The position numbers were made by a program, and so were the translations under genes. From NCBI RefSeq assembly GCF_013373795.3, contig NZ_CP088022.1, positions 5,022,001-5,086,000 of the forward strand: a DNA stretch of 64,000 nucleotides. The letters are read 5' to 3'. This document shows positions 41,825-50,458 of this stretch, one piece after another (position 1 is the first letter of the stretch; each line of letters begins with the position of its first letter). The stretch comes from Bradyrhizobium quebecense. GTDB taxonomy: Bacteria > Pseudomonadota > Alphaproteobacteria > Rhizobiales > Xanthobacteraceae. The notes beneath the pieces are model-generated. The model saw only the letters and a list, made by a program, of their open reading frames with translations. It was not told where the DNA came from and did no database searches.

Positions 41825-43453
41825 ATGTCGTCCCGCAAACCCGCCGCCAGCAACGGCAAGACCGTCACCGTCAAGGACGCCACCTTCGGCCTCCTGCGCG
41901 CGTGGGGCATCAAGAAGGTATTCGGCAATCCCGGCTCGACCGAGCTGCCGTTCCTGAGCGACTGGCCCGACGACATCGACTATGTGCTCGGCCTACAGGA
42001 GGCCTCCGTGGTCGGCATGGCCGACGGCTACGCACTGGCGACGCGCAATGCCGGTTTCGTCAATTTGCATTCGGCGGCCGGCGTCGGCAACGCGCTCGGC
42101 AACATCTACAACGCCTATCGCAACCAGACCCCGCTCGTGATCACCGCCGGCCAGCAGGCGCGCTCCATCATGCCGCTGCAGGCGTTCCTCTATGCCGAGC
42201 GCGCCTCCGAATTCCCGCGGCCTTACGTGAAATTCGCGGTCGAGCCGGCGCGCGCCGAGGACGTGCCGGCGGCGATCGCACGCGCCTATTATGTCGCGAT
42301 GCAGCCGCCCTGCGGACCGACCTTCGTCTCGGTGCCGATCGACGACTGGGCGCATGCGACGCAGCCGCTCGATGCACGCCAGGTCGGCCGCGAAATCGGC
42401 CCCGATCTGTCGGCGATGCAGGCGCTCGCCGCCGCGCTCGGCGAGGCCAAGAGCCCCGCCCTCGTCGTCGGCCCCGCCGTCGATCGCGCGCAAGCCGTCG
42501 ATCTCATGGTGAAAGTCGCCGAGAAGACGAAGGCCGCGGTCTGGGCCAGCCCATTCTCGGCGCGCTGCTCGTTCCCCGAGCGCCATCCGCAATTTGCCGG
42601 CTTCCTGCATGCCGCACCGGGTCAGCTCTCCGATGCCTTGCGCGATCACGATCTTGTCGTCGTGGTCGGCGCGCCGGTGTTCACGTTCCATGTCGAGGGC
42701 CATGCCGCGATCTTCGACGGCGCGACCACGATCTTTCAGGTCACCGACGATCCCGATGCCGCCGCGATGACGCCGACCGGCCACAGCATCGTCGCGACCA
42801 TGAAGCCGGCGCTGACGGCGCTGCTAGAGATGCTGCCCGAGACCAGGCGCACCGCATCGCCGGGCCGCGTCCTGCCGCCGGCGCCCGCGGCCGGCGATCC
42901 GATCCCTGCCGAATACGCGCTGCATGCACTCTCGGCCGCGATGGGACCGCACGATGCGCTGGTCGAGGAGGTGCCGTCGCATCGCCCGCTGATGCAGAAG
43001 GCAATGCCGATGCGCGGCCAGGACAGTTTCTACACCATGGCGAGCGGCGGCCTCGGCTACAGCCTGCCGGCCGCGGTCGGCATGGCGCTCGGCCGCAGCA
43101 CGGGGCGCACGGTCTGCCTGATCGGCGACGGCTCGGCGATGTATTCGATCCAGGCGCTGTGGACCGCCGCGCAGCGCAAGCTGCCGCTGACGGTCGTCGT
43201 GATGAACAATTCCGGCTACGGCGCGATGCGTTCGTTCAGCCAGGTGATGCAGGTGCGCAACGTGCCGGGCCTCGACCTGCCCGGCATCGATTTCGTCAAG
43301 CTCGCCGAGGGCATGGGCTGCGATGCGGTGCGGGTGACGAAATCCGCCGAGCTTCCGGGCGCCTACCAGCGCGCCCTCTCGCATCCGGGCGCCAGCCTGA
43401 TCGAGGTGATGGTCGATTCCGCGGTGCCGTTGCTTTACGCGCAGAAGGCGTGA
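41825..43453 (+). CDS. mdlC: ThDP-dependent benzoylformate-decarboxylase-like enzyme
   Basis: 542 residues. The residues of Pseudomonas putida BFD are in place: Ser in GNPGSTELPF, Glu in GLQEASVVG, His in FVNLHSAAG, His in VFTFHVEG, and the ThDP motif GDGSAMYSIQ...NNSGYGAM. The long match over the Pyr domain makes it an MdlC-type 2-oxoacid decarboxylase (benzoylformate to benzaldehyde) rather than acetolactate synthase. No mandelate dehydrogenase is next to it, so substrates may be other aryl-2-oxo acids. Annotated genomes often label it acetolactate synthase. Confidence 0.85.
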   Translation: MSSRKPAASNGKTVTVKDATFGLLRAWGIKKVFGNPGSTELPFLSDWPDDIDYVLGLQEASVVGMADGYALATRNAGFVNLHSAAGVGNALGNIYNAYRNQTPLVITAGQQARSIMPLQAFLYAERASEFPRPYVKFAVEPARAEDVPAAIARAYYVAMQPPCGPTFVSVPIDDWAHATQPLDARQVGREIGPDLSAMQALAAALGEAKSPALVVGPAVDRAQAVDLMVKVAEKTKAAVWASPFSARCSFPERHPQFAGFLHAAPGQLSDALRDHDLVVVVGAPVFTFHVEGHAAIFDGATTIFQVTDDPDAAAMTPTGHSIVATMKPALTALLEMLPETRRTASPGRVLPPAPAAGDPIPAEYALHALSAAMGPHDALVEEVPSHRPLMQKAMPMRGQDSFYTMASGGLGYSLPAAVGMALGRSTGRTVCLIGDGSAMYSIQALWTAAQRKLPLTVVVMNNSGYGAMRSFSQVMQVRNVPGLDLPGIDFVKLAEGMGCDAVRVTKSAELPGAYQRALSHPGASLIEVMVDSAVPLLYAQKA

Positions 43454-43524
43454 GCGTAGCGGCGACCGCCCAGAGCAAAGCACGATGGAGCATGACTAGT
43501 CGATCTTGCGGCAGACTGCCTGCA

Positions 43525-43647
43525 CCTCTCCCGCTTGCGGGGGAGGTCGCATCGCATTGAAAATGCGATGCGGGTGGGGGCTCCTTCCACGGTGTGGCTC
43601 GCGGAGAGAGCCCCCACCCCAGCCCTCCCCCGCAAGCGGGAGAGGGA
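43525..43647. repeat. Interspersed palindromic repeat, CTCCCGCTTGCGGGGG family, copy 3
   Basis: Outer arms CTCTCCCGCTTGCGGGGG and CCCCCGCAAGCGGGAGAG, middle arms GGGTGGGGGCT and AGCCCCCACCC, inner hairpin CGCATCGCATT-GAA-AATGCGATGCG on the left side, the opposite side from copy 1. The copy is thus in inverted orientation. It lies between two convergent genes. Confidence 0.8.
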
Positions 43648-43662
43648 GCCTGACGGGGATGC

Positions 43663-45210
43663 TCACCTCACGAGATCAGGCACCTGCTCCAGCACCCGCT
43701 CCGACGGCGCCGGCACCTCGCAGCCGGTGGCGCAGCAGCGGCCGGGCTGCTTCGACACCCGCCGTCCTTCGTCGACAAGGCCGCGGCCGAGCAAATTCTC
43801 GACCAGCTCGGCCTTCTCCATCACCGGATAGTTGCGCCAGATCTCGCGCTTCATCGCCTCCGGCGAACCGCCGCCGTGCAGCGAGATCACGGAATACCAG
43901 CCGGCTTCGTGCGAGACCGTGAGGTCCTCGATCAGCCGCGCCACCTCGGCGCGCTGCTCGGCCGGAATATCGGGCCGCCCGCCCATGACAGCGGCGAGCG
44001 AGGCGCGCGTCTCCGGATTGTGGTCCTCGTCAGGACCCGGCAGCGCGACAATGAGCCCACCCGAGACGTAATGTGCGACACGGTGCATGTCGTAGATCTT
44101 GGTCGCCAGCAGCAGCTTGCCGATGTTGGAGAATACCGCATCGGGCATCACCGAGCCGGCCGGATCCCCGGTGCAATAGACCGAGGACGCAACGCCGCAG
44201 GCATAGAAACTCTCGGTGATGGTGATGAGCTCGACCATCGCCTCGCGGATATGCGCGTGCTTCTCGGCATCGAGCCCGTTGGCCTCGATCATCAGGGCGC
44301 CGGCGCCGATCAACAGATCGCCGAAGCCGGCACGCGCGCCGATGCAGGAATGGCGGTGATGCGTGGCGTAGGAAGTGGTGAGGAAACCGCCCTCCTCGGT
44401 CTCGCCGGCGAGGAAGACGCGGTCATGCGGCACGAACACGTCGTCGAACATCACGACGCCGACCGACTGGCCATACTTCGCCGAGAATTTCGCCGATGCA
44501 TCGCCGGGCCGGCCCGCCGGGCGCGCGATGATGGTGACGCCGGGCGCATCGACAGGCACCGCACAGCAGACCGCAAAATCCTTGTCGGCAGGGACGTGGG
44601 TGCGGCAGGGCATGACCAGGAATTCGTGCATGTAGGGCGCGCCGGTGACGATCGCCTTGGTGCCGCGGATCACGATGCCGTCGGGGCGGCGCTCCTTGAT
44701 GTGCACATAGACGTCCGGATTGGCTTGCAGGCCCGGGCGCTTGGAGCGATCGCCCTTCGCATCGGTCATGGCGATGCCGAGCGTCAGGTCCTGGTCCTGC
44801 ACCTCGTGCAGATAATTGCGGAAGCGCTGGCTGTAGTCCGTGCCGTGGCGATCGTCGGTCAGCTTCGTCGCCTGATAGAGGCCGTTCAGGGCATCGTGGG
44901 TGAGGTAGCGCTGGGCGCAGCCCGACGTCCTGCACACCAGCCGCACCGCCTCGAGCTTGTAGAGTAGGTCCTGCGAGCTCTCATTGATGTGGAGCATCCG
45001 GTTGACGGTCTTGCCCGAAGTGCCCTGCCGCGCCGTCATGATCGGCGCGTGCTCGGCGCGATGCGCGAAATCGTAGGTCACGCCGACACCCGCCACGCCC
45101 GGCGCCAGCGACGGCTCGTCGGCGACGCTCGCTATCGCCTCGCCGTTGACGAACACCCTGGGCTTGTAGCGGCGCAGGGATTCCCGGTAGTCCGCGGCCG
45201 TCATCAGCAT
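43663..45210 (-). CDS. HpaB/4-hydroxybutyryl-CoA-dehydratase-like flavoprotein lacking cluster cysteines
   Basis: 515 residues, similar over most of its length to clostridial 4-hydroxybutyryl-CoA dehydratase AbfD as I recall it (start MLMTAADYRESL; SGKTVNR, AMTDAKGDRS, VRGTKA-type segments). The AbfD iron-sulfur ligands are Cys99, Cys103, His292 and Cys299. Here Cys98 and His285 remain but Tyr102 and Ala292 replace the other two cysteines. It is therefore probably an FAD-dependent hydroxylase of the HpaB kind or a cluster-free acyl-CoA enzyme. A Cys-rich tail (GRCCATGC) is unusual. Divergent from a TetR gene across a palindrome. Confidence 0.82.
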   Translation of the reverse strand: MLMTAADYRESLRRYKPRVFVNGEAIASVADEPSLAPGVAGVGVTYDFAHRAEHAPIMTARQGTSGKTVNRMLHINESSQDLLYKLEAVRLVCRTSGCAQRYLTHDALNGLYQATKLTDDRHGTDYSQRFRNYLHEVQDQDLTLGIAMTDAKGDRSKRPGLQANPDVYVHIKERRPDGIVIRGTKAIVTGAPYMHEFLVMPCRTHVPADKDFAVCCAVPVDAPGVTIIARPAGRPGDASAKFSAKYGQSVGVVMFDDVFVPHDRVFLAGETEEGGFLTTSYATHHRHSCIGARAGFGDLLIGAGALMIEANGLDAEKHAHIREAMVELITITESFYACGVASSVYCTGDPAGSVMPDAVFSNIGKLLLATKIYDMHRVAHYVSGGLIVALPGPDEDHNPETRASLAAVMGGRPDIPAEQRAEVARLIEDLTVSHEAGWYSVISLHGGGSPEAMKREIWRNYPVMEKAELVENLLGRGLVDEGRRVSKQPGRCCATGCEVPAPSERVLEQVPDLVR

Positions 45211-45233
45211 GACGCTTCTCCCTTGCTCATTTA

Positions 45234-45268
45234 TTCTAACATCGTTAAATTATCTGATGCTGTTAGAA
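45234..45268. promoter_or_regulatory. TetR operator: TTCTAACA-N19-TGTTAGAA
   Basis: Perfect 8-bp inverted arms at 45234-45241 and 45261-45268 in an AT-rich gap between divergent HpaB-like and TetR genes. The core CATCGTTAAATTATCTGATG has further imperfect symmetry. Overlap with both promoters suits autorepression plus repression of the flavoprotein. Confidence 0.75.
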
Positions 45269-45291
45269 TTGAGTCAAGAACGGATTCGCCG

Positions 45292-45912
45292 ATGCAGATG
45301 CGCGAGAGCAGGAAGGAAGCGGTCAGCCGCCACAAGCGGGAGCTGATCCTCGATGCGGCGCGCAGCGTGTTCGTCGAGGAAGGCCTCGAGGGCGCGAGCC
45401 TGCGGGCCATCGCGACGCGGGCCGGCTACACCCCGGCGGCGCTGTATTTCCACTTCGAGTCCAAGGAGGCGATCTATGCCGAGGTGCTGCGGCAGTCGCT
45501 GGCCTCGCTCGGCGACGCCGTCAGCGCGGCGGTCGCCACGACGCGCGGCGCCAAACAGAGGCTGCACGCCGCGGGCATGGGTTTCTTCCGCTATTATGCG
45601 GATCATCCGCGCGACCTCGATCTGGGCTTCTACCTGTTCCGCGGCGGCATGAAGCCGGCCGGGCTCGGTCATGATCGCGACCACGAGCTGAACGCCGCGC
45701 TGGAAGCCGCGCTGCATCCGATCGCCGAAGCCGCCGAGGCGCTCGGCGCATCCAGGCAGAAGGCGAACACCGTGATGGTGGATTGCTTCGCCCACGCCAC
45801 CGGCCTGCTGCTGTTGCTGCACACCGGCCGCATCAGGATGTTCGGCGCGTCCGCGCCCGATCTGATGGACGCCTATCTCCGCGACAAGGTCGCGCAGCTC
45901 GGCAAGGGGTGA
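45292..45912 (+). CDS. TetR/AcrR-family regulator
   Basis: 206 residues. The N-terminal HTH has KRELILDAARSVFVEEG and LRAIATRAGYTPAALYFHF, a standard TetR DNA-binding domain. The ligand-binding domain (80-206) contains YADHPRDLDLGFYLFRGG. Two ATGs 6 bp apart are both possible starts. It is divergent from the AbfD-like gene and by position controls it; the inducer is probably the substrate or an acyl-CoA. Confidence 0.9.
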   Translation: MQMRESRKEAVSRHKRELILDAARSVFVEEGLEGASLRAIATRAGYTPAALYFHFESKEAIYAEVLRQSLASLGDAVSAAVATTRGAKQRLHAAGMGFFRYYADHPRDLDLGFYLFRGGMKPAGLGHDRDHELNAALEAALHPIAEAAEALGASRQKANTVMVDCFAHATGLLLLLHTGRIRMFGASAPDLMDAYLRDKVAQLGKG

Positions 45913-46033
45913 GGCCACCTCACGTGAGGACGGCACCGGCGGAAGGGTTCCCTCCCCCCTTGCTGGGGAGGGAGCCTGAGCAGCGCGCTCACCTCACACC
46001 GCAGGGACGTGCGCGGCCAGTCTTTCCCGCGAG

Positions 46034-46828
46034 TCACTCCCCGTGGCTTTCCCGCATCTTGGCCTGGATCTTTGCCATGCCGCCGATCCAGCGGTCGTAG
46101 TTCTCGGTCTTCTTGCGCATGTAGCCGAGCACCTGCGGGTGCGGCAGGATCAGGAAGGTCTCCTGCTCGATGCCCTTGAGCGCATCCTGCGCGACCTGCG
46201 CGGCGGAGAGATCGCCGTCGCCGGATTGCGGACCCCTCGGGATCGAGCGCAGCATCTTGGTATCGACGCCCTGCGGGCAGAGGATCGAGACCTTGATGTT
46301 GTCGGCGCGGTGCGAGATCGCGAGGTTTTCCGCAAAGCCGACCGCGGCGTGCTTGGTGGTCGAATAGGCCGGGCTGCCGACCTGCGACAGCAGACCCGCG
46401 GCAGAGATCGTGTTGAGGAAGTAGCCGCCGCCGCGAGCCTTCATGCGCGGCACCAGATGCCGTGCGGCATAGACATGCGCCATCACATGGATCGCCCAGC
46501 TCCGCGACCACGGCTCGTCCGAGGTGCCGCCGGCATTTTTCGACAGCGGATCGAAGCCGCCGCCGATGCCGGCGTTGGAGCAGAACAGCGCAATCGGACC
46601 GAACATGCGCTCGGTCTCGTCGATCACGTGCAGGATGTTCTTCTCCTGCCCGACATCGCACTTGAACGCGGCGCCGCCGACCGAGGCCGCGACCTGCTCG
46701 GCCGCTGCATGATCGAGGTCGACCACCACGACCTTGGATGCGCCCGCGGCGTGGAACGCCTCGCACAGCGCCTTGCCGATGCCATTGCCACCGCCGGTGA
46801 CCACCACGACTTTACCTGCCACCTGCAT
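46034..46828 (-). CDS. Short-chain dehydrogenase/reductase
   Basis: 264 residues, classical SDR: cofactor motif TGGGNGIGKALCEAF, VDLDHA (Asp suggests NAD(H)), NAGIGGG, catalytic Ser in TISAAG, and YSTTKHAAVGF with Tyr and Lys. GGGAGGATA precedes the ATG at 46828, preferred over a start 36 bp upstream. A C-terminal region (MRKKTENYDRWIGG) is common in SDRs that follow acyl-CoA pathways. It is convergent with the TetR gene and ends in a repeat-like stretch. Substrate unknown. Confidence 0.9.
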   Translation of the reverse strand: MQVAGKVVVVTGGGNGIGKALCEAFHAAGASKVVVVDLDHAAAEQVAASVGGAAFKCDVGQEKNILHVIDETERMFGPIALFCSNAGIGGGFDPLSKNAGGTSDEPWSRSWAIHVMAHVYAARHLVPRMKARGGGYFLNTISAAGLLSQVGSPAYSTTKHAAVGFAENLAISHRADNIKVSILCPQGVDTKMLRSIPRGPQSGDGDLSAAQVAQDALKGIEQETFLILPHPQVLGYMRKKTENYDRWIGGMAKIQAKMRESHGE

Positions 46829-46939
46829 GGCTATCCTCCCGATATCTTGACTTGTGCGGACCATGATAACGCATCTTTGGCCGATGCATGATGTTTTCGA
46901 GAGGCGGGGTCCGGCCGCGTGCGCAACGCCGCCGCCGGC

Positions 46940-47632
46940 TCAGCTCGCAAGCACGACGTCGAACACCGCCGTATAATGGCAGGCGGCCCCGAGCAGCACG
47001 AAGCCGTGCCAGATCGCGTTCTGGAAGCGCAGCCGCCGCCAGGAGTGAAAGATCACCCCGAAGCTGTAGAGAATGCCGCCCGCCAGCACGAAGCCGAGCG
47101 CCTTCGCCGGCAATGCCTTGACGACGGCGTCGTAGAGCATGATGCCGCTCCAGCCCATCGCAAGATAAAGCCCGACCGCGAGCCGGTCGAAGCGGCCGGG
47201 ATAGGCGAGCTTCAGCCAGATCCCGACGATCGCCACGCACCACACGCCGACCAGCAGCGCGATGGCGAACGTGCTGTCCTTCAGTTCCACGATGAACGGC
47301 GTATAGGTCGCGGCGATCAACAAATAGATCGCGGAGTGATCGAAGCGCCGGAGGATCCATTTGGCGCGCGAGACCGGCCAGAGATTATAGGTCGCCGACA
47401 ACGTCAGCATCGCGAGCAGGCCCGCGACATAGACCGAGACCACCGCAATATCGAACGGACCGGCATAGACCGCGGTCAGCACGATCAGCGCGGTGGCGGC
47501 AACCAGCCCGAAACAGACGCCGACGAGATGAACGACGCCGTCGGCGATCAGTTCGGCACGGTCGTAGTTCCACAGCGCGGCGCCGGCCGCGTGGATCGAG
47601 GTCGAGATTTGCTTCAGGCGAAAGACCGTCAT
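46940..47632 (-). CDS. Hemolysin III / PAQR-type membrane protein
   Basis: About 230 residues and seven membrane helices. Family motifs: ELIADGVVHLVGV in helix 1 (Glu/His), FDHSAIYLLIAATYTPF and IWHGFVLLGAACHY at the end, together supplying the zinc-site residues of PAQR/hemolysin III. The Met at 47632 with GGAAAG before it is chosen; starts further upstream at 47662 and 47683 are possible. The physiological role of bacterial members is debated (membrane fluidity homeostasis). Confidence 0.85.
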   Translation of the reverse strand: MTVFRLKQISTSIHAAGAALWNYDRAELIADGVVHLVGVCFGLVAATALIVLTAVYAGPFDIAVVSVYVAGLLAMLTLSATYNLWPVSRAKWILRRFDHSAIYLLIAATYTPFIVELKDSTFAIALLVGVWCVAIVGIWLKLAYPGRFDRLAVGLYLAMGWSGIMLYDAVVKALPAKALGFVLAGGILYSFGVIFHSWRRLRFQNAIWHGFVLLGAACHYTAVFDVVLAS

Positions 47633-47813
47633 GCAGGCTTTCCGGTGCGCCGATTTGACCATGGGGTGGCGTGACGCGTTCAATCCCCCTGCAATCCCTC
47701 GCCCGCAAAGGCGCCGGAAATGTGAAGCTTGATTTTGGTCCGATAATCGCCACCTTGCGGGTGATCGCCCGCCTTTTTTGGCTCCTCCTCCCGGGTCTTT
47801 TCGTTAACCCTCC

Positions 47814-49277
47814 ATGCCCCCCCGCTTCTCTGATATCGTCGAGGAAGCGCGTCTGTCGGCGCGGGCGCTGCTCGACTATAGCGAGGGCCTTTTCAAGCCG
47901 ACGGTGCGGCTCGGCGTCACCGGCCTGTCGCGGGCCGGCAAGACCGTGTTCATCACCGCGCTGGTACACGGGCTGACCCGTGGCGGCCGCTTCCCCGTGT
48001 TCGAGGCCTATACCTCGGGGCGGATCGCGCGCGCCTATCTCGCCCCGCAGCCCGACGATGCGGTGCCGCGCTTCGCCTACGAGAACCATGTCCGCACTCT
48101 GATCGAGGAGCGGACCTGGCCGAGCTCGACCACTGACATCTCCGAGCTTCGCCTCGTGATCGAGTATCAGCGGCAAAATGGCGCGGACCGCACGCTGACC
48201 CTCGACATCGTCGACTATCCCGGCGAGTGGCTGCTCGACCTGCCACTGCTGAACAAGAGCTACGAGCAATGGTCGGCGGAGAGCCTTGCATTGTCGCGCG
48301 AGCCGTTGCGCGCAAAATTGGCGGCGCCATGGCACGCCCATCTCGCAACGCTGAAGCCCGAGGCCAAAGAGGACGAGCAGGCCGCGCGCACCGAAGCAAG
48401 ATTGTTCACCGATTATCTGCGCGCCTGCCGCGACGAGCGTTTCGCGATGAGCTTGCTGCCGCCCGGGCGCTTCCTGATGCCGGGCAACCTCGCCGATACG
48501 CCGGCGCTGACCTTTGCGCCGCTCGACGTGCCCGTGGACGGCAGCGCGCCCGACGGCTCGCTATGGGCGATGATGCGGCGGCGCTACGAGGCCTACAAGG
48601 ACGTCGTGGTGCGGCCGTTCTTCCGCGACCACTTCGCGCGGCTCGATCGCCAGATCGTGTTGGCCGATGCGCTGGCCGCATTCAATGCCGGCCCCGAGGC
48701 ACTGCACGATCTCGAGGCGGCGCTCGCCGGCATCCTCGACTGCTTCCGGATCGGCCGCGGCACGATCCTGAGCGCGCTGTTCCGGCCGCGCATCGACCGC
48801 ATCCTGTTCGCGGCGACCAAGGCCGATCATCTGCACCACCAGAGCCACGACCGGCTGGAAGCCGTGCTGCGGCGGATCGTGGCCAGGGCCACCGAGCGCG
48901 CCGAATATGCCGGCGCTGCCATCGACGTGGTGGCGCTCGCCGCGGTGCGCGCCACGCGCGAAGCGCAGGTCGCACGCGGCCGTGACCGGCTGCCATCGAT
49001 CCTCGGCACGCCGGCGCCGGGCGAGGTCGCCAATGGCGGGACGTTGGATGGCGAAACTGAAGTTGCGACCTTTCCGGGCGACCTGCCCGACAATCCGGAG
49101 GAGCTGTTCAACGGCGGATTCCGCGGCCTCTCGAGCGCCGGCGCCGAGGCCGCCGATTATCGTTTCCTGCGCTTCCGGCCGCCGAAGCTGGAACGAGGCG
49201 GCGATGCGGAGCCGGCGCTGCCTCACATCCGCCTTGACCGCGCCCTCCAGTTCCTGATCGGAGACAAACTGCAATGA
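47814..49277 (+). CDS. ycjX: YcjX-family P-loop GTPase-like protein
   Basis: 487 residues. Walker A is GVTGLSRAGKTVF; the family stretch FEAYTSGRIARAYLAPQPDD and DIVDYPGEWLLDLPLL (switch II-like DYPG) mark YcjX/DUF463. In enterobacteria YcjX-YcjF is part of the phage-shock stimulon, linked to envelope stress. Here it is followed by ycjF with a 4-bp overlap and no psp genes. It is the first gene of the pair; the TCC-rich upstream region contains no obvious sigma-54 site. Confidence 0.9.
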   Translation: MPPRFSDIVEEARLSARALLDYSEGLFKPTVRLGVTGLSRAGKTVFITALVHGLTRGGRFPVFEAYTSGRIARAYLAPQPDDAVPRFAYENHVRTLIEERTWPSSTTDISELRLVIEYQRQNGADRTLTLDIVDYPGEWLLDLPLLNKSYEQWSAESLALSREPLRAKLAAPWHAHLATLKPEAKEDEQAARTEARLFTDYLRACRDERFAMSLLPPGRFLMPGNLADTPALTFAPLDVPVDGSAPDGSLWAMMRRRYEAYKDVVVRPFFRDHFARLDRQIVLADALAAFNAGPEALHDLEAALAGILDCFRIGRGTILSALFRPRIDRILFAATKADHLHHQSHDRLEAVLRRIVARATERAEYAGAAIDVVALAAVRATREAQVARGRDRLPSILGTPAPGEVANGGTLDGETEVATFPGDLPDNPEELFNGGFRGLSSAGAEAADYRFLRFRPPKLERGGDAEPALPHIRLDRALQFLIGDKLQ

Positions 49278-50305
49278 ACGAGAAGACGCCCCCGCGGCGG
49301 CCGGCGACGTTCAAGCTCGACGATCCCAGCGTGGTCGTGATGGATCCCGACGACAACAGCCGCCTCAGCCGCGGCACGATCCAGATCGTCCCCGAAGCCG
49401 AGCCCGCGCAGCTCCCGGTGCCGGTCGATACGCCGCTGCTGCCGGCGCGCCGCGGCTTCCGCTGGGGCACGCTGTTCTGGAGCGCGGTTGCGGGCCTTGT
49501 GGTGCTCGGCACCGGGCTTGGCGTGATCAACCTGGTCGAGGATCTGTTCGCGCGCAACGAAGGCCTCGGTGTCCTCGGGCTCGGGCTCGCCGTCATCGCC
49601 ACGGTGGCGCTGGCCGTCGTGACCACGCGCGAGCTGGTCGGCCTGGCGCGGCTGGCGACTATCGAGAAGCTGCATCTGCGCGCCGCGGAAGTGCTGATCA
49701 ACGACGACCGCACCGCGAGCCGGGCTGTTGTCGCCGAGCTGCTCAAGCTCGCGCACCAGACCCCGCAGCTCGCCCGCGCCCGCAGCGCGTTGCAGAGCCA
49801 CACCGACGACATCATCGACGGCGCCGACATGATCCGCCTCGCCGAGCGCGAACTGATGGCGCCGCTCGACGAGGAGGCGCGGAGGCTGGTGTCGACGGCC
49901 GCGCAGCGCGTCTCCGTCGTCACCGCGGTCAGCCCGCGCGCGATGATCGACGTACTGTTCGTGTTCGTGGCGAGCTTGCGGATGATCCGCCAGCTGGCGC
50001 GGCTCTATGGCGGTCGGCCCGGCGCGCTCGGCATGATCCGCCTGCTGCGCCATGTCATTGCGCATCTGGCGATCACCGGCGGCATGGCCGCGAGCGACAG
50101 CCTGATCCAGCAGATGCTCGGCCACGGCATCGCGGCCAAACTGTCACAACGCCTCGGCGAAGGCATGCTCAACGGCCTGTTGACCGCCCGCCTCGGCCTC
50201 GCCGCGATCGACGTCACCCGCCCGCTCCCCTTCAACGCCCTGCCGCGTCCGGCACTGACCGATCTGGCGAAGGACCTGATCCGCAAGCGCGAGGAAGAGG
50301 AATGA
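49274..50305 (+). CDS. ycjF: YcjF-family membrane protein (DUF697)
   Basis: 343 residues. Two membrane helices (about 60-120; WGTLFWSAVAGLVVLGTGLG and LGLGLAVIATVALAVVT) and the C-terminal DUF697 with MIDVLFVFVASLRMIRQLARLYGGRPG, read in parts. The arrangement matches the TIGR01620 family. The ATGA overlap with ycjX shows translational coupling. Probably a partner of the YcjX GTPase in an envelope-associated complex. Confidence 0.88.
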   Translation: MNEKTPPRRPATFKLDDPSVVVMDPDDNSRLSRGTIQIVPEAEPAQLPVPVDTPLLPARRGFRWGTLFWSAVAGLVVLGTGLGVINLVEDLFARNEGLGVLGLGLAVIATVALAVVTTRELVGLARLATIEKLHLRAAEVLINDDRTASRAVVAELLKLAHQTPQLARARSALQSHTDDIIDGADMIRLAERELMAPLDEEARRLVSTAAQRVSVVTAVSPRAMIDVLFVFVASLRMIRQLARLYGGRPGALGMIRLLRHVIAHLAITGGMAASDSLIQQMLGHGIAAKLSQRLGEGMLNGLLTARLGLAAIDVTRPLPFNALPRPALTDLAKDLIRKREEEE

Positions 50306-50319
50306 ATGCTTGCCTCGCC

Positions 50320-50458
50320 CCGCGTGCGGGGAGAGGCCGGAATTTTCGCGAAGCGCAAATTCCGGGTGAGGGGGAGTATCCGCGGGTCCAACTCTCACCG
50401 TCCTCGCGGAGACTCCCCCTCATCCCGACCTTCTCCCCGCACGCGGGGAGAAGGAGAA
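50320..50458. repeat. Interspersed palindromic repeat, CCCCGCGTGCGGGGAG family
   Basis: Arms CCCCGCGTGCGGGGAGAGG (50320s) and CTTCTCCCCGCACGCGGGGAG (50431-50457, read in parts) enclose AATTTTCGCGAAGCGCAAATT and TGAGGGGGAGT/ACTCCCCCTCA. A nested palindrome of about 140 bp following ycjF. Its right arm is part of the coding sequence of the GT39 gene. Confidence 0.8.
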
